A stretch of 64,000 bases of DNA from Pseudomonas sp. MYb327 (GTDB taxonomy: Bacteria > Pseudomonadota > Gammaproteobacteria > Pseudomonadales > Pseudomonadaceae). Positions 1 to 11,450 of the stretch are shown here, piece after piece. The notes under the pieces are model-generated. The model had not been told where the DNA came from. It was given only the letters and a program-made list of their open reading frames with translations, and did not search any database. Positions within the stretch are counted from its first letter, which is position 1. Each line of letters begins with the position of its first letter. The position numbers were made by a program, and so were the translations under genes. Location: assembly GCF_040438925.1 (NCBI RefSeq), contig NZ_CP159258.1, positions 5,975,001 to 6,039,000 on the forward strand. Direction: 5' to 3'.

Positions 1-2759
1 CTTTCGAAAAAGACGCTAAATACACTTCTGTTTGTGAGTTGATTGATGTAATAACATTTTTGCCAAGTGCTCGCGCGTATATAACGGCCAGAGTGAAGTA
101 TCTATCGGAAAAGTCGCTGGTTCATCAATTGAACAGTCGGATATCCGAAGGTGCCGAGGTGGATCTGGAAACGTTTGACCAGGCGCTGGCAGGCGAGGCG
201 CTGGTTGAATTCCTGGGGGCATACCCGGTGCTGGCGTGTTTGCTGGTGGAGATGATTGAAGACACGGTGGCTTACCTGTACAGGGTCATCGAGCATTTCG
301 ACGAAGACTTCAATCGACTCGAGTCGGCTTTTGCATTGGTTGCAAAGCGCATCGACTCGATAGTCCTCGGCCAGGGAGACGCCCATGCCAATGGTGAGAC
401 GGTCTGCTTCATTCAGGTCAGTGGTCAGTCGCTGGTGTACAAGCCAAGGAGTAACCGCGAAGCGATTTTCTACAGTGCATTGCTGCAGCACTTGCATGAC
501 AGAACCGGAGATCCCGGTTTTGCCATTTACGCGCCTGTCATGGTGTCTCGGGAAAACCGTTGCTGGATTGAGAAAATAGAAAATCTGGCCTGTGAGTCGG
601 AAGCGGACCTGGCTCTTTTTTTCCAGCGCTTGGGCGCCCAGGTCGCGGTAATTCATGCCTTGAACGGCATCGACTTTCACTACGAAAACCTGATCGCCTG
701 CGGCAGTAGCCCGGTGATGATCGATCTGGAGTGCCTGTTCACTTCGGCCATGATCGATTTGCGTACCAATCTGCCTCACAGTCGCGCGCTGTTCAAAACC
801 ATCAAGCTCAATGGGCAGTCAGTATTTTCCAGCGGCTTCGTGCCGTATTCACCGGACTCAGAGAATGACTACAGTGGTCTGAGCCGACAGCAACAATTCG
901 CGGGTAAAAGAAAACAGCTGGTCCGCGAGCAGGGCTATTACCGCTTGAAAAATGTCGACTTCGACAGTCGTCCGGTCATTCGGCATCTGCCCGTTTTCAA
1001 TGGCGAAACGCACTCGGTCACTGACTACAAAGACGCCTTTCTCCGCGGTTTCGAGCGCGGTTACGATGAATTAATCAATCACCGGGGCGCCGTACTCGAC
1101 TTGCTCGCGCAGCATGCCGGGACATTGAAGACCCGCGTTCTGATCAAAAATACCCAGCGTTACGCGGACTTCATCGCGATGATGCTCCATCCTCGCTTTA
1201 CCCGGTGCGCTGTTCAGCATGAATTGCTGTTGGCGACCCTGTGGTCGGATCTGAGCGAAACACTCAACGATTACAACATTCCCGGGCATGAAATCGTTGA
1301 TCTGAAGAAGGCCAACATTCCTTGCTTCACCATGCCTTTGCTTTCCAGCCAATTGATTAACGCCCATGGTCAGGCGGTTGCTCCTTTGGCCATCGAGCGT
1401 CCGTTAGACAGTTGCCGCCGGAAGTTGGAAAACCTGTCTCCCGCAGACAAAGCGTCGCAAATGCATATATTGCAAATGTGCCTGTTCCCCGTCGCCAATG
1501 AAGCGTTGCCACTCAACCGTGCGCATCATTTGAGAGCGGTGCAGGAGCTCAGCCGGGCGCAGTACCTCGAAGGCGCTATCAGCATTTCCGTGGTCATAGA
1601 GCGGCTGCGCATCGACGGCGAGGAAGGTGATGTCGCCTGGACATTCATGGACACGCACCCACGAACCCAGCGTCATTTCATTACGCCCATGGGCAGCGGT
1701 TTGTATAACGGGATGGGCGGCCTGGCGATTTTTTACCTGAGCCTGTTCCGAACCAGCCGTACACCCCGTTATTTGAACGAGGCCGAGCGTATCTTGTGCG
1801 CGATGACCAAGTCCCAAGGCCATTTTCCAAGCGAATCGAGCGTCAGTGCCTATTTCGGCCTGACCTCCTATCTCTACGTTCTGGTCAATTACCAGCTAAT
1901 CTCTGGGCGCCTGACTTACCAGGCGATCATTGAGGAACAGTTGCTCAAACTGGAGGATTTTCCACGGGACGGCGACGAGTTCGATTTCATTCACGGTTGG
2001 TGCGGGGCCGTGACCGTGCTGGTGAATCTCTATCAACTTGAAAAACGCGAAACGTTACTGCCCCTGATCGAAAGATGCTCGCAGGCGATTCAGTCCGCGC
2101 TGACGCTGGAAAACGGAACATTGCTCCTCAAAGCGACGGGCAAACCGCTGTGGACCGGTTTTTCCCACGGTATTTCCGGCGTGTTGATGGCGCTGGGCAA
2201 AGTCTGGGAAGTGACCAAAGATCCTCTGCTGCCAGGGTTGATCACCCAGTGGTTGCAAGCAGAGAACCGCCTTACGGTTGATGGTTTCTGGCTTGATCTG
2301 CGAGAGAGCGCAAAGTCTTCGACCACGATCAAATGGTGCCATGGCGACGCGGGCATTCTGCTTTGTCGGCGCTGGTTGCTTCAGTCGATGGCCGAGGTGC
2401 TGGACGCCGAAACCAGGGTCACGCTTGAGCGGGATGCAGAGCGCTGCGAACGTCATGTCTGGGAGCAGGGACTGGAGTCTGGTTACAGCCTGTGTCACGG
2501 GGATTTCGGCAACCTTGTGTGCTTGCTGAAACTTTACCGCGACACCCACAACGAGGCAGGCATCGCCAAGGTAAAACGCACGCTATCTCAGGTTGCCCAC
2601 AACTTCTTCAATGAAGGCTTTCTTGAAGAGCGCAATGTCCCCGATCTTGGATTGATGCTGGGTATTGCCGGCGTCGGCCAGGCGCTGCTGCATGCGGTGG
2701 AAGACGGTTTGCCCGATGTGTTGTCCATGGACTTTGCAAAGTCGATTCCGGCCGCTTGA
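1..2759 (+). CDS. Type II lanthipeptide synthetase LanM, 5'-truncated by window edge
   Basis: Bifunctional enzyme that dehydrates Ser/Thr of a precursor peptide and then closes thioether rings with Cys. The frame is open from base 3 with no stop, so the true start lies left of the window; a TTG at 39 is only the first possible internal start. Numbering from that TTG, the dehydratase half shows the kinase-like VYKPRS (about 133-138), IDFHYENL (212-219) and MIDLE (227-231) motifs expected for phosphorylation and elimination. The C-terminal LanC-like cyclase has GFSHG (707-711), WCHG (766-769) and CHGD (819-822), so the two Cys and one His zinc ligands are all present. At least 918 residues are visible; family members are usually 900-1200. 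A terminator follows at 2861. No precursor, protease or transporter gene is visible on this side. The family call is secure; the product is unknown. Confidence 0.93.
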   Translation, partial: FEKDAKYTSVCELIDVITFLPSARAYITARVKYLSEKSLVHQLNSRISEGAEVDLETFDQALAGEALVEFLGAYPVLACLLVEMIEDTVAYLYRVIEHFDEDFNRLESAFALVAKRIDSIVLGQGDAHANGETVCFIQVSGQSLVYKPRSNREAIFYSALLQHLHDRTGDPGFAIYAPVMVSRENRCWIEKIENLACESEADLALFFQRLGAQVAVIHALNGIDFHYENLIACGSSPVMIDLECLFTSAMIDLRTNLPHSRALFKTIKLNGQSVFSSGFVPYSPDSENDYSGLSRQQQFAGKRKQLVREQGYYRLKNVDFDSRPVIRHLPVFNGETHSVTDYKDAFLRGFERGYDELINHRGAVLDLLAQHAGTLKTRVLIKNTQRYADFIAMMLHPRFTRCAVQHELLLATLWSDLSETLNDYNIPGHEIVDLKKANIPCFTMPLLSSQLINAHGQAVAPLAIERPLDSCRRKLENLSPADKASQMHILQMCLFPVANEALPLNRAHHLRAVQELSRAQYLEGAISISVVIERLRIDGEEGDVAWTFMDTHPRTQRHFITPMGSGLYNGMGGLAIFYLSLFRTSRTPRYLNEAERILCAMTKSQGHFPSESSVSAYFGLTSYLYVLVNYQLISGRLTYQAIIEEQLLKLEDFPRDGDEFDFIHGWCGAVTVLVNLYQLEKRETLLPLIERCSQAIQSALTLENGTLLLKATGKPLWTGFSHGISGVLMALGKVWEVTKDPLLPGLITQWLQAENRLTVDGFWLDLRESAKSSTTIKWCHGDAGILLCRRWLLQSMAEVLDAETRVTLERDAERCERHVWEQGLESGYSLCHGDFGNLVCLLKLYRDTHNEAGIAKVKRTLSQVAHNFFNEGFLEERNVPDLGLMLGIAGVGQALLHAVEDGLPDVLSMDFAKSIPAA

Positions 2760-2860
2760 GTTGGGTAGGCGATTCGAGAAATGGCAGGGCATACAATCAA
2801 TGCAGCGAATGAGTCTGTCGGGTCGATCTGATCGCGCAGAACATCAGGTTGTACGGGGGG

Positions 2861-2889
2861 AAAACCGGTCATGGGTTGACCGGTTTTTT
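2861..2889 (+). terminator. Rho-independent terminator after lanM
   Basis: Hairpin AACCGGTCA / TGACCGGTT with a short loop, followed by six T and preceded by four A. It can serve lanM on the plus strand and perhaps the convergent gene on the minus strand. Confidence 0.8.
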
Positions 2890-2946
2890 CGAGTCCAGCA
2901 AGTGCGCTGGATTAATCTGTTTCTTCAGGGCATTACTTAGAATTAT

Positions 2947-3492
2947 TCACTGGAGAACTTTTCGCTCGAGGATTTTCAGTTCGAAAAATACCAGGCGGCC
3001 GCCGCGACCTTCCATGTCGGTCAGCGCCGAAAAGTTAGGTCCGTTGTCGCCATAGTTATGAACTTCCCGATGTTGTGGTCCGGTATGAAGGCGAATTCTA
3101 GTAAGTTCTTCCGGCAGATCATCAAGTTTTACGCTGTCGCCCAGACGATTGATGACATGGAAGTACGTTGGGTTGTCAGTATTGGAGGCGGTCAAGTTGC
3201 GAAGCTCGCCTTCCATGCTCGCGTTATAAATGAACTGGCCATTCTCATCTGCAACTTTGATGGTGTAGACACCGTCGTGGTGAGCGAAGAGGAAGGTCTC
3301 TGGGGTAAGCCCTTCGCCGTGGGTGAGCATGTCCTTCACCCGTTCCATTTGCTTGCGATAGACGCCGGCCCAGTATTCCGAAGTGTTGGGGTCGTCTAAT
3401 TTTTTTTGGAGGAATTTGCCGGCTAAGGCTACTGGCGCACCATTAACAAATAGTTGTGCTGTAAACGATTGCTTTGCATCCATGTTTTGCAT
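2947..3492 (-). CDS. Unrecognised 181-residue protein without cysteine
   Basis: I do not recognise this family. The chosen start is the ATG at 3492 (MQNMDAKQ..), because AAGGAAGAG lies 8-10 bases upstream; the frame could also begin at 3501 or 3528. The protein is polar with no signal peptide and no membrane segment. It has a beta-rich look: the N-terminal QLFVNGAPVAL and the later VYTIKVADENGQFIY resemble short strands. It has no Cys, so it cannot itself be a thioether-bridged LanM substrate. It is convergent with lanM and sits in a locally AT-richer stretch between that gene and core glyA, so it is probably accessory. Whether it is connected to the lanthipeptide locus (for example immunity or an unrelated effector) cannot be told from sequence. 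Confidence 0.75.
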   Translation of the reverse strand: MQNMDAKQSFTAQLFVNGAPVALAGKFLQKKLDDPNTSEYWAGVYRKQMERVKDMLTHGEGLTPETFLFAHHDGVYTIKVADENGQFIYNASMEGELRNLTASNTDNPTYFHVINRLGDSVKLDDLPEELTRIRLHTGPQHREVHNYGDNGPNFSALTDMEGRGGRLVFFELKILERKVLQ

Positions 3493-3692
3493 AATTACCA
3501 TCTCTTCCTTAAGAATCGGAGTTCGCATAATTCATCAGTAAGGTGCGAAGTTGCTCACTGTTTGGCAGTGAGGTGGAGGGAAATTATCATGTTGTTTTTG
3601 GTTTGGCTGTTTGAGTGTGTTGCAAAAAAATAATGATTGTTTGAATGCGCTTGGCTATTAATCTTTGTATTTGATATTGAAATCATGAGCAT

Positions 3693-3722
3693 AAAAAAAC
3701 CGGCACAAGTGCCGGTTTTTTT
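3693..3722 (-). terminator. Terminator after glyA
   Basis: AACCGGCAC / GTGCCGGTT hairpin flanked by A and T runs, 20 bases beyond the glyA stop on the minus strand. The symmetry lets it work in either direction. Confidence 0.85.
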
Positions 3723-3742
3723 ACTGCGGTTTAGCGGGCTGA

Positions 3743-4996
3743 TTAAGCGCCGTACACCGGCAGCTTCTTGCAGATAGCCTTGACCTTCTCACGAACGGCG
3801 TCGATCACCGCTTCGTTGTTCAGGTCAGCCAAGATGTCGCAGATCCAGCCGGCCAGTTCCTTGCACTCTGCTTCCTTGAAGCCGCGAGTGGTCACAGCCG
3901 GAGTGCCGAAACGCAGGCCGGAGGTGACGAACGGGGAGCGTGGGTCGTTTGGCACGGAGTTCTTGTTCACGGTGATGAACGCTTTGCCCAGAGCGGCGTC
4001 GGCGTCTTTACCGGAGATTTCCTGCTTGATCAGCGATAGCAGGAACAGGTGGTTTTCAGTACCGCCGGAAACCACGTCGAAACCGCGCTCGATGAACACG
4101 CCGGCCATGGCCTTGGCGTTTTTCACCACTTGTTGCTGGTAAGCCTTGAACTCAGGCTGCAGCGCTTCCTTGAAGCAGATCGCCTTGGCAGCGATCACGT
4201 GCTCCAGCGGGCCGCCCTGGGCGCCAGGGAATACCGCAGAGTTCAGCTTCTTCTCGATGTCGGCGTTGGCGCGAGCCAGAATCAGGCCGCCACGTGGACC
4301 GCGCAGGGTCTTGTGAGTGGTGGTGGTCACGACGTCAGCGAATGGAACCGGGTTCGGGTAGACGCCAGCGGCGACCAGACCGGCCACGTGGGCCATGTCG
4401 ACGAACAGGTAAGCGCCAACCTTGTCGGCGATTTCGCGGAAGCGCGGGAAGTCGAGGATCTGCGAGTAGGCAGAGAAACCGGCCACGATCATTTTCGGCT
4501 TGTGCTCAACAGCCAGGCGCTCGACTTCGTCGTAGTCGATCAGGCCGTTAGCGTCGATGCCGTACTGGATGGCGTTGTACAGTTTGCCCGAGGACGACAC
4601 GCTGGCGCCGTGGGTCAGGTGACCGCCGTGGGCCAGGCTCATGCCCAGGATGGTGTCGCCAGCCGACAGCAGGGCCAGGTAAACAGCAGCGTTGGCCTGG
4701 GAGCCAGCGTGCGGTTGAACGTTGGCGTAATCGGCGCCGAACAGTTCTTTGGCGCGGTCGATGGCCAGTTGTTCAACGACGTCAACGTACTCGCAACCAC
4801 CGTAGTAGCGCTTGCCCGGGTAGCCTTCGGCGTATTTGTTGGTCAGTACCGAGCCTTGAGCTTCCATCACCGCAGGGCTGGTGTAGTTTTCCGAAGCGAT
4901 CAGCTCAATGTGCTCTTCCTGGCGCTGAGCTTCTTGCTCCATGGCGGCAAAGAGATCGGCGTCGTACTTGGCAATAGTCAAATCACGGCTGAACAT
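3743..4996 (-). CDS. glyA: Serine hydroxymethyltransferase
   Basis: PLP enzyme converting serine and tetrahydrofolate to glycine and 5,10-methylene-THF, the main cytosolic source of one-carbon units. The start is the ATG at 4996 ([12 protein letters not shown]), giving 417 residues, the usual length; GAGG lies just upstream. A TTG four codons earlier is not needed. Visible family motifs are [11 protein letters not shown] near the N-terminus, [10 protein letters not shown], and the PLP lysine in [14 protein letters not shown]. The position next to morA matches the glyA3-morA pair I recall from PAO1. Pseudomonas genomes usually carry a second glyA elsewhere. Confidence 0.98.
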   Translation of the reverse strand: MFSRDLTIAKYDADLFAAMEQEAQRQEEHIELIASENYTSPAVMEAQGSVLTNKYAEGYPGKRYYGGCEYVDVVEQLAIDRAKELFGADYANVQPHAGSQANAAVYLALLSAGDTILGMSLAHGGHLTHGASVSSSGKLYNAIQYGIDANGLIDYDEVERLAVEHKPKMIVAGFSAYSQILDFPRFREIADKVGAYLFVDMAHVAGLVAAGVYPNPVPFADVVTTTTHKTLRGPRGGLILARANADIEKKLNSAVFPGAQGGPLEHVIAAKAICFKEALQPEFKAYQQQVVKNAKAMAGVFIERGFDVVSGGTENHLFLLSLIKQEISGKDADAALGKAFITVNKNSVPNDPRSPFVTSGLRFGTPAVTTRGFKEAECKELAGWICDILADLNNEAVIDAVREKVKAICKKLPVYGA

Positions 4997-5116
4997 GGCG
5001 GTCCTCAAGGATCGGGGGCAGAAAAGGGGGGCATTCTAACCCAACGGGTTTTAGATGGCATATGAAACGGCATCATGTCGCAGACAAGTGGGCTTCATGA
5101 CGGGATCAGCGGTGAA

Positions 5117-5146
5117 TGTGGCGAGGGCGCTAGCTCCCTCGCCACA
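5117..5146. repeat. REP palindrome
   Basis: Single palindrome TGTGGCGAGGG...CCCTCGCCACA in the glyA-morA intergenic space. It belongs to the Pseudomonas REP class with the GCGAGGGAGCTAGCTCCCTCGC core. It lies a few bases past the morA stop, where it could protect the mRNA 3' end. Confidence 0.8.
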
Positions 5147-5157
5147 ATGGTTGCGCG

Positions 5158-8100
5158 TTAGTCGAACATGAAGAGCGCATCATTGCTGAACTGCTCTTCA
5201 AACTTGCTGGCTGGCATCGGTCGGCCGAACAGGTAGCCCTGAACCTCGTCGCAACCGTGTTCCCTCAGGAAATCCAGCTGCTCGTGGGTTTCCACGCCCT
5301 CGGCGATCACCGCAAGGTTGAGGCTGTGGGCCATGGCGATGATCGCCCGGGCAATCTGCGCATCCTGTTCACCCGATGGCAGGCCATCGACGAAGGTGCG
5401 GTCGATTTTCAGCACGTCAATCGGGAACTGCTTGAGGTAGTTGAGCGATGAATAGCCGGTGCCGAAGTCGTCGACCGCAATGCTCAAACCAAGGTTTTTC
5501 AGGCCGTCGAGGATCTGCATTGCCTCGCTGACTTCGCGCATCAGGATACTTTCGGTCAGCTCCAGCTCCAGGCACGCTGGCGGCAGGCCGGTTTCCTTGA
5601 GAATGGTGGCGATGCGCATGCCGAGGTGACCGTCGGAGAATTGCCGGGCGGAAATATTCACCGACACCTTTGGCACCCGCACCTTGGCCTGATGCCAGCT
5701 CTTGAGCTGACGGCACGCCTGGCTGATCACCCAGTCGCCGACATCCACCACAAGCCCCAGCTCTTCAAGCACCGGGATGAAATCCCCGGGCGGCACCAGG
5801 CCGCGTCGAGGATGACTCCAGCGCAGCAAGGCTTCGGCACCGGTCAAACGTTTGCCGTCGCCGCTGAACTGCGGTTGGTAAAACAGCACGAATTCGTTCT
5901 GCTCCAGAGCGTGGCGCAAGTCGCTTTCCAGTTCCAGGCGCTCCAGGGCGCTGGCGTTCATGTCCGCCTGGTAGAACTGGAAGTTGTTCTTGCCGCGCTC
6001 CTTGGCGTGGTACATCGCGGTGTCGGCGTTCTTCATCAACTGGCTGAGTTCATCGCCGTCCTGCGGGCTCAGCGCGATGCCGATACTGGCGGTGACGAAG
6101 AACTCGCGGCCCTCAAGGACGAACGGTTTCACCAGGCTGGCAAGAATCTGTTCCGCCACATGAATCGCCCGGTTCAAGGCGATTTCACGGTTGGCCCGCG
6201 GTTGCAGGAGCAAGGTGAACTCATCGCCGCCCATGCGCGCCACGGTGTCTTCATCGTCGACGCAACCGAGCAGGCGCGTAGCCATTTCCTTGAGCATGCG
6301 ATCACCGGCGGCGTGACCCAGGGAGTCGTTAATCGGCTTGAAGCGGTCGAGGTCGAGGAACATCAGCACCACCCACGACTTCTGCCGTTCGGCCAATTGC
6401 AGCGCGGTGTGCAGGCGATCCTGGAACAGCGTCCGGTTGGGCAGGTGCGTCAGGGCGTCGTAGTAGGCGAGGCGGTGAATCCGCTGCTCACTGGCCTTAC
6501 GTTCACTGATGTCGCTGAAGAAGCACACGTAACTGGCCAGGTCGCCCTCATCATCCAGCACTGCGGTAATCCCGACCCAGGCCGGGTAATGCTCGCCATT
6601 GCGGCGCTTGAGCCACACTTCGCCCTCCCAGGTGCTGTGCTGATTCAATTGCTTGAGCACATAACGCAAATGGGCTTCCTGCTGCTCGTCGACGGTCAAC
6701 ATGTTCGGCAACTGGTCGAGCACCTGTTCCACCGCATAACCGCTGACACGGCTGAACGCTTCGTTAGCCTGGACGATATAGCCTGCCGGGTCGGTGATCA
6801 GGATCGCCGAGGTCGAGTGTTCAAATACCGTGGCGGCCATGCGCAAATCTTTTTCGGCCCGGCGCTGCTGGCTGATGTCGCGACCGACCCCCAGCACACC
6901 TTCGAAGGCATCGTGTTCGTCCCACACCAGTACCAGCCGTAGTTCGATGGGAATTTTGCGCCCATCGGCCCGCAGACAATCGAACAAATACAGTTGGGTC
7001 TGCACCTGACTGCGCAACGACGCCAGTTGATCAGGTTGATCCAGCGCTTTGCCGACCCGTTCCATCAGATCATAGATGCCGCTCAGCTGTTGCGGATTGG
7101 CGATGGTCGATTGCCAGCCGTTCTGGAAAATCCACTCGGCGTCGTAACCCAGCACCGCTTGCACCGATGGGCTGACGTAGTTGAGTGACAAGCGGCTGTC
7201 GGTGGAGAAGATCACGTCGCTGATGCTTTCGGCGAGCATTCGGTAGCGCTGTTCGCTGTCACGCAGGGATTCACTGGCCTCGATCTGGTCGGTGATGTCC
7301 TTGGCCACACCGATTATCCGCGTTACCTGATCGTGCTTGTCCCGTGCCAGCGCCTGTTCGCGAATCTCGAAGCGACGCCATTCGCCGTCCCGATGACGAA
7401 AGCGCAGCTGACATTGCATTAGCTGACGGTAACCGGCTTGCCGTTGGACCTGGCGCGAGCGGTGGTAATAGTCGGCGTCTTCGGGGTGCAGGAGGATTTC
7501 CCAGAAGTACTCGCCCATCTGCTGCAGTTCGGTACGGCTATAGCCCAGCGTCTGGCCCAGGTGGTGGTTGCTGAAGATCATGCGCTGACTGATGACGTCC
7601 TGTACGTACAGGTGATCCGGCACGGTACGCACGACGTCGGACCAGAATCCCTCGCGCTCCAGCAGCGACAACTCAGTGAGTTTGCGGCTGGTGATGTCGG
7701 TGATGCTGAGGATGACCGCGTTAAAGCCCTCGAGGCTTTCCGGCAGGCGTAGCACCAGCCACAGATGCTGGTCGCGGCCAATGGCGTCCTGCAGCTTGAT
7801 TTCCAACTCGAGTTTTTTCTGTTGGTTGAGCACCGCTTCGAGCACTTGATTGCCGATGGCGCTGCCGTCCAGCGGGTTGCCGTCGATCAGCAGTGTCCAG
7901 GCCTGAGCCGAGGTATTGACGTTGAGCAGTTGCAGCGCGACCTGATTGACTTCGGTAATGCGCAACTCCTGCAGTAACTGGCGGCGTTGTTCCGGGTCTT
8001 CCAGCCATGCTTGCAGTTGCTCGTTATTGTGTAATTGGGCCTTGTCGAAGAGACCCTTCAGGCCGGATAGGTCGAGGACGCACAGGGCCACGCCGGTGCC

Positions 8101-9006
8101 TTCGAAAATCTCCTGATACCGTCGGCGACCTTCATGCAGCTGGCGCTGGCGGCGGCGCATGTTCAACAGGGCGATGAACGGCAGCATGGAGAAGGCCAGG
8201 CCCAGCAGACACTTGCCAATGAAGGCTGGCAGCAGTTCTTCGAGCACGCGCTGGCGATCGAACAACCCGCGCAGTTGCCAGTCGCTGCTGCTGAGTGGAA
8301 CGGTCAGCACGCTGTTGGCCAGATCGTCCTGGGTCAACGTCCCCGGGTTGACCTTAGGCAGCGTCGCATCGCGGCTGATGATCTGATGGTTGAGGCGATT
8401 TTCCACCAGCCAGAGCGGACGAATTCCGGCTTCGTTGAGGTTGGTCAGTGATGAGAAGTACGTTGGCTTGAGGCGCAAGACCCAATAGCCACGGGTGCTG
8501 CCACTGGCTTGATGCAATAGCAGAGTCACCAACGAACCGTCGATGGCGTTGCTGTAATAGTGGGCCTGACCACGGCTGCGTCGGACCAGTTGGCTGAGGT
8601 AATCGGCGTCATCGCTATTGGCCGCGCTGTCCGTGAGGATTACTCCAGAGGGGCTGAGCAATGCCAGGCTGAGCAGGTCGGGCAAGGATTTTTGCAGCTT
8701 GCGCAATAGCTCCTGCTGTTCGTCGTCACTCTGTGGCTGTTCGACGATCGGTAGCAGGTTAAGGGCGATCCGGGCGTTCAGCGCCATGTTCAGGCTGACT
8801 TGCGCGGCCAGGTCGGCGGTGTAGTCGATGGTGTACTGGCGCTGGTTTTTCTGGGTTTCGCGCAACTGATCGAGCAACTGCCAGAACAGCAGGGCGAGCA
8901 GCAAAAGCACGAGCGCCGCCAACCCGCCTTTCAATGTTCCACGCAAGGGTGAACCGGGCGCCGCAGTCGGTGCACTGGAAGTCAGGGACGAAGGGACGTT
9001 GGACAA
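5158..9006 (-). CDS. morA: MorA-type membrane PAS-GGDEF-EAL c-di-GMP protein
   Basis: 1282-residue inner-membrane c-di-GMP turnover protein. Layout: cytoplasmic lead, TM1 about 28-48, periplasmic sensor region about 50-255, TM2 about 262-283, four PAS-like repeats (about 290-440, 455-575, 585-715, 725-840), a GGDEF domain with intact GGDEF at 926-930, and an EAL domain with EALLRW at 1058-1063. Both catalytic signatures look intact, so cyclase and phosphodiesterase activity are both possible; there is no RxxD inhibitory site just before GGDEF. The start is TTG at 9006, supported by AGGA about 7 bases upstream. Its place next to glyA and the domain order match P. aeruginosa MorA, known to affect flagellar development, motility and biofilm; orthology is inferred. 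Confidence 0.9.
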   Translation of the reverse strand: MSNVPSSLTSSAPTAAPGSPLRGTLKGGLAALVLLLLALLFWQLLDQLRETQKNQRQYTIDYTADLAAQVSLNMALNARIALNLLPIVEQPQSDDEQQELLRKLQKSLPDLLSLALLSPSGVILTDSAANSDDADYLSQLVRRSRGQAHYYSNAIDGSLVTLLLHQASGSTRGYWVLRLKPTYFSSLTNLNEAGIRPLWLVENRLNHQIISRDATLPKVNPGTLTQDDLANSVLTVPLSSSDWQLRGLFDRQRVLEELLPAFIGKCLLGLAFSMLPFIALLNMRRRQRQLHEGRRRYQEIFEGTGVALCVLDLSGLKGLFDKAQLHNNEQLQAWLEDPEQRRQLLQELRITEVNQVALQLLNVNTSAQAWTLLIDGNPLDGSAIGNQVLEAVLNQQKKLELEIKLQDAIGRDQHLWLVLRLPESLEGFNAVILSITDITSRKLTELSLLEREGFWSDVVRTVPDHLYVQDVISQRMIFSNHHLGQTLGYSRTELQQMGEYFWEILLHPEDADYYHRSRQVQRQAGYRQLMQCQLRFRHRDGEWRRFEIREQALARDKHDQVTRIIGVAKDITDQIEASESLRDSEQRYRMLAESISDVIFSTDSRLSLNYVSPSVQAVLGYDAEWIFQNGWQSTIANPQQLSGIYDLMERVGKALDQPDQLASLRSQVQTQLYLFDCLRADGRKIPIELRLVLVWDEHDAFEGVLGVGRDISQQRRAEKDLRMAATVFEHSTSAILITDPAGYIVQANEAFSRVSGYAVEQVLDQLPNMLTVDEQQEAHLRYVLKQLNQHSTWEGEVWLKRRNGEHYPAWVGITAVLDDEGDLASYVCFFSDISERKASEQRIHRLAYYDALTHLPNRTLFQDRLHTALQLAERQKSWVVLMFLDLDRFKPINDSLGHAAGDRMLKEMATRLLGCVDDEDTVARMGGDEFTLLLQPRANREIALNRAIHVAEQILASLVKPFVLEGREFFVTASIGIALSPQDGDELSQLMKNADTAMYHAKERGKNNFQFYQADMNASALERLELESDLRHALEQNEFVLFYQPQFSGDGKRLTGAEALLRWSHPRRGLVPPGDFIPVLEELGLVVDVGDWVISQACRQLKSWHQAKVRVPKVSVNISARQFSDGHLGMRIATILKETGLPPACLELELTESILMREVSEAMQILDGLKNLGLSIAVDDFGTGYSSLNYLKQFPIDVLKIDRTFVDGLPSGEQDAQIARAIIAMAHSLNLAVIAEGVETHEQLDFLREHGCDEVQGYLFGRPMPASKFEEQFSNDALFMFD

Positions 9007-9291
9007 ACTTTAATCCTGCGGTTTGGCTGGACTGGCGCGACGTGCACTATAAGCCGGACGCCCGAAGGGCGGCTAGCATGCCTTGAGTTGTGGCAAAGTG
9101 CCAGCCCCGCTCGGCTGGACGGCCTTCCGTCATTCAGGTAGCTTTGCCGGTTACGCGGGAGCGTTCCAGCTCCTAGAATCAGGCTTTTCCAGCGCGCACA
9201 CATTGGTAGCTTTCAATCGGGCGACGCGCACGGCCTGGCCAGGCATCGCCTGCGCCCTAATCATTCATCTGTCACTGACCCTAGGTTCTCC

Positions 9292-10956
<1,665 letters not shown>

Positions 10957-11450
10957 TATCGGGTGGCAGTTTGAGCGGGAAGGCTTTTGGGCCCAAACCG
11001 TAAAGATGTAGTGTTTGATACAGTTCGTTTGAAAATTGAATCCGATGCCTGAGAAGGCGTCGGATTTTTTTTTGCCTTGAAATTGAGATGATGTTTCTGC
11101 AGTAGAAATAAGATGAGAGAGGTGTGTGAGGAAAACCTGGTTTTTTGAAATGGGTTGGAGTCTAAAAGTGTTGCCGGGAATTATTTGTTATTGAATGTGT
11201 TGAGTGGCTTGTCTGGGCTGACGGTGCCTGTTGTATGGGGTTTGGCAGCGCTATTGGTAAGTGCGGGGCTCTAGTCGTGAACGATTGTTGTCATGTTGTT
11301 TTCAAATTCTGAAATGATTGGCCGGTTTAAAATTATAGCTAGTAGGTTATGGTGCGATGGTGTTTTAAGTCTGTGATGTTTTCTCTTTTGGTTATTGCTG
11401 CTTGTATCGAGTAATACTGATCGCAGAAAAAATAAGAAAGGAATTTGAAG
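10957..11450. other. AT-rich intergenic region at edge of accessory block
   Basis: 494 bases between ettA and the next gene. Apart from the ettA terminator at 11041-11073, no recognised gene is present. One short plus-strand frame (11149-11274, first TTG at 11155) encodes a hydrophobic tail ending VVWGLAALLVSAGL and may be a remnant of a membrane protein or a tiny membrane peptide; it has no convincing ribosome site. A weak promoter candidate, TTGGTT (11388) - 18 bases - TAATAC (11412), precedes the isomerase gene. Base composition shifts visibly to AT here, marking the left junction of the 11.1-14.8 kb block. Confidence 0.5.
11041..11073 (+). terminator. Terminator after ettA
   Basis: TCCGATGCCT - GAGA - AGGCGTCGGA stem with one wobble pair, followed by nine T. 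Confidence 0.9.

Noticed and set aside
2760..2946. Search for a lanthipeptide precursor just after lanM
   Set aside because: The only short plus-strand ORF here (about 16 codons from an ATG near 2780) has no Cys and no leader-like region; nothing suits a LanM substrate.
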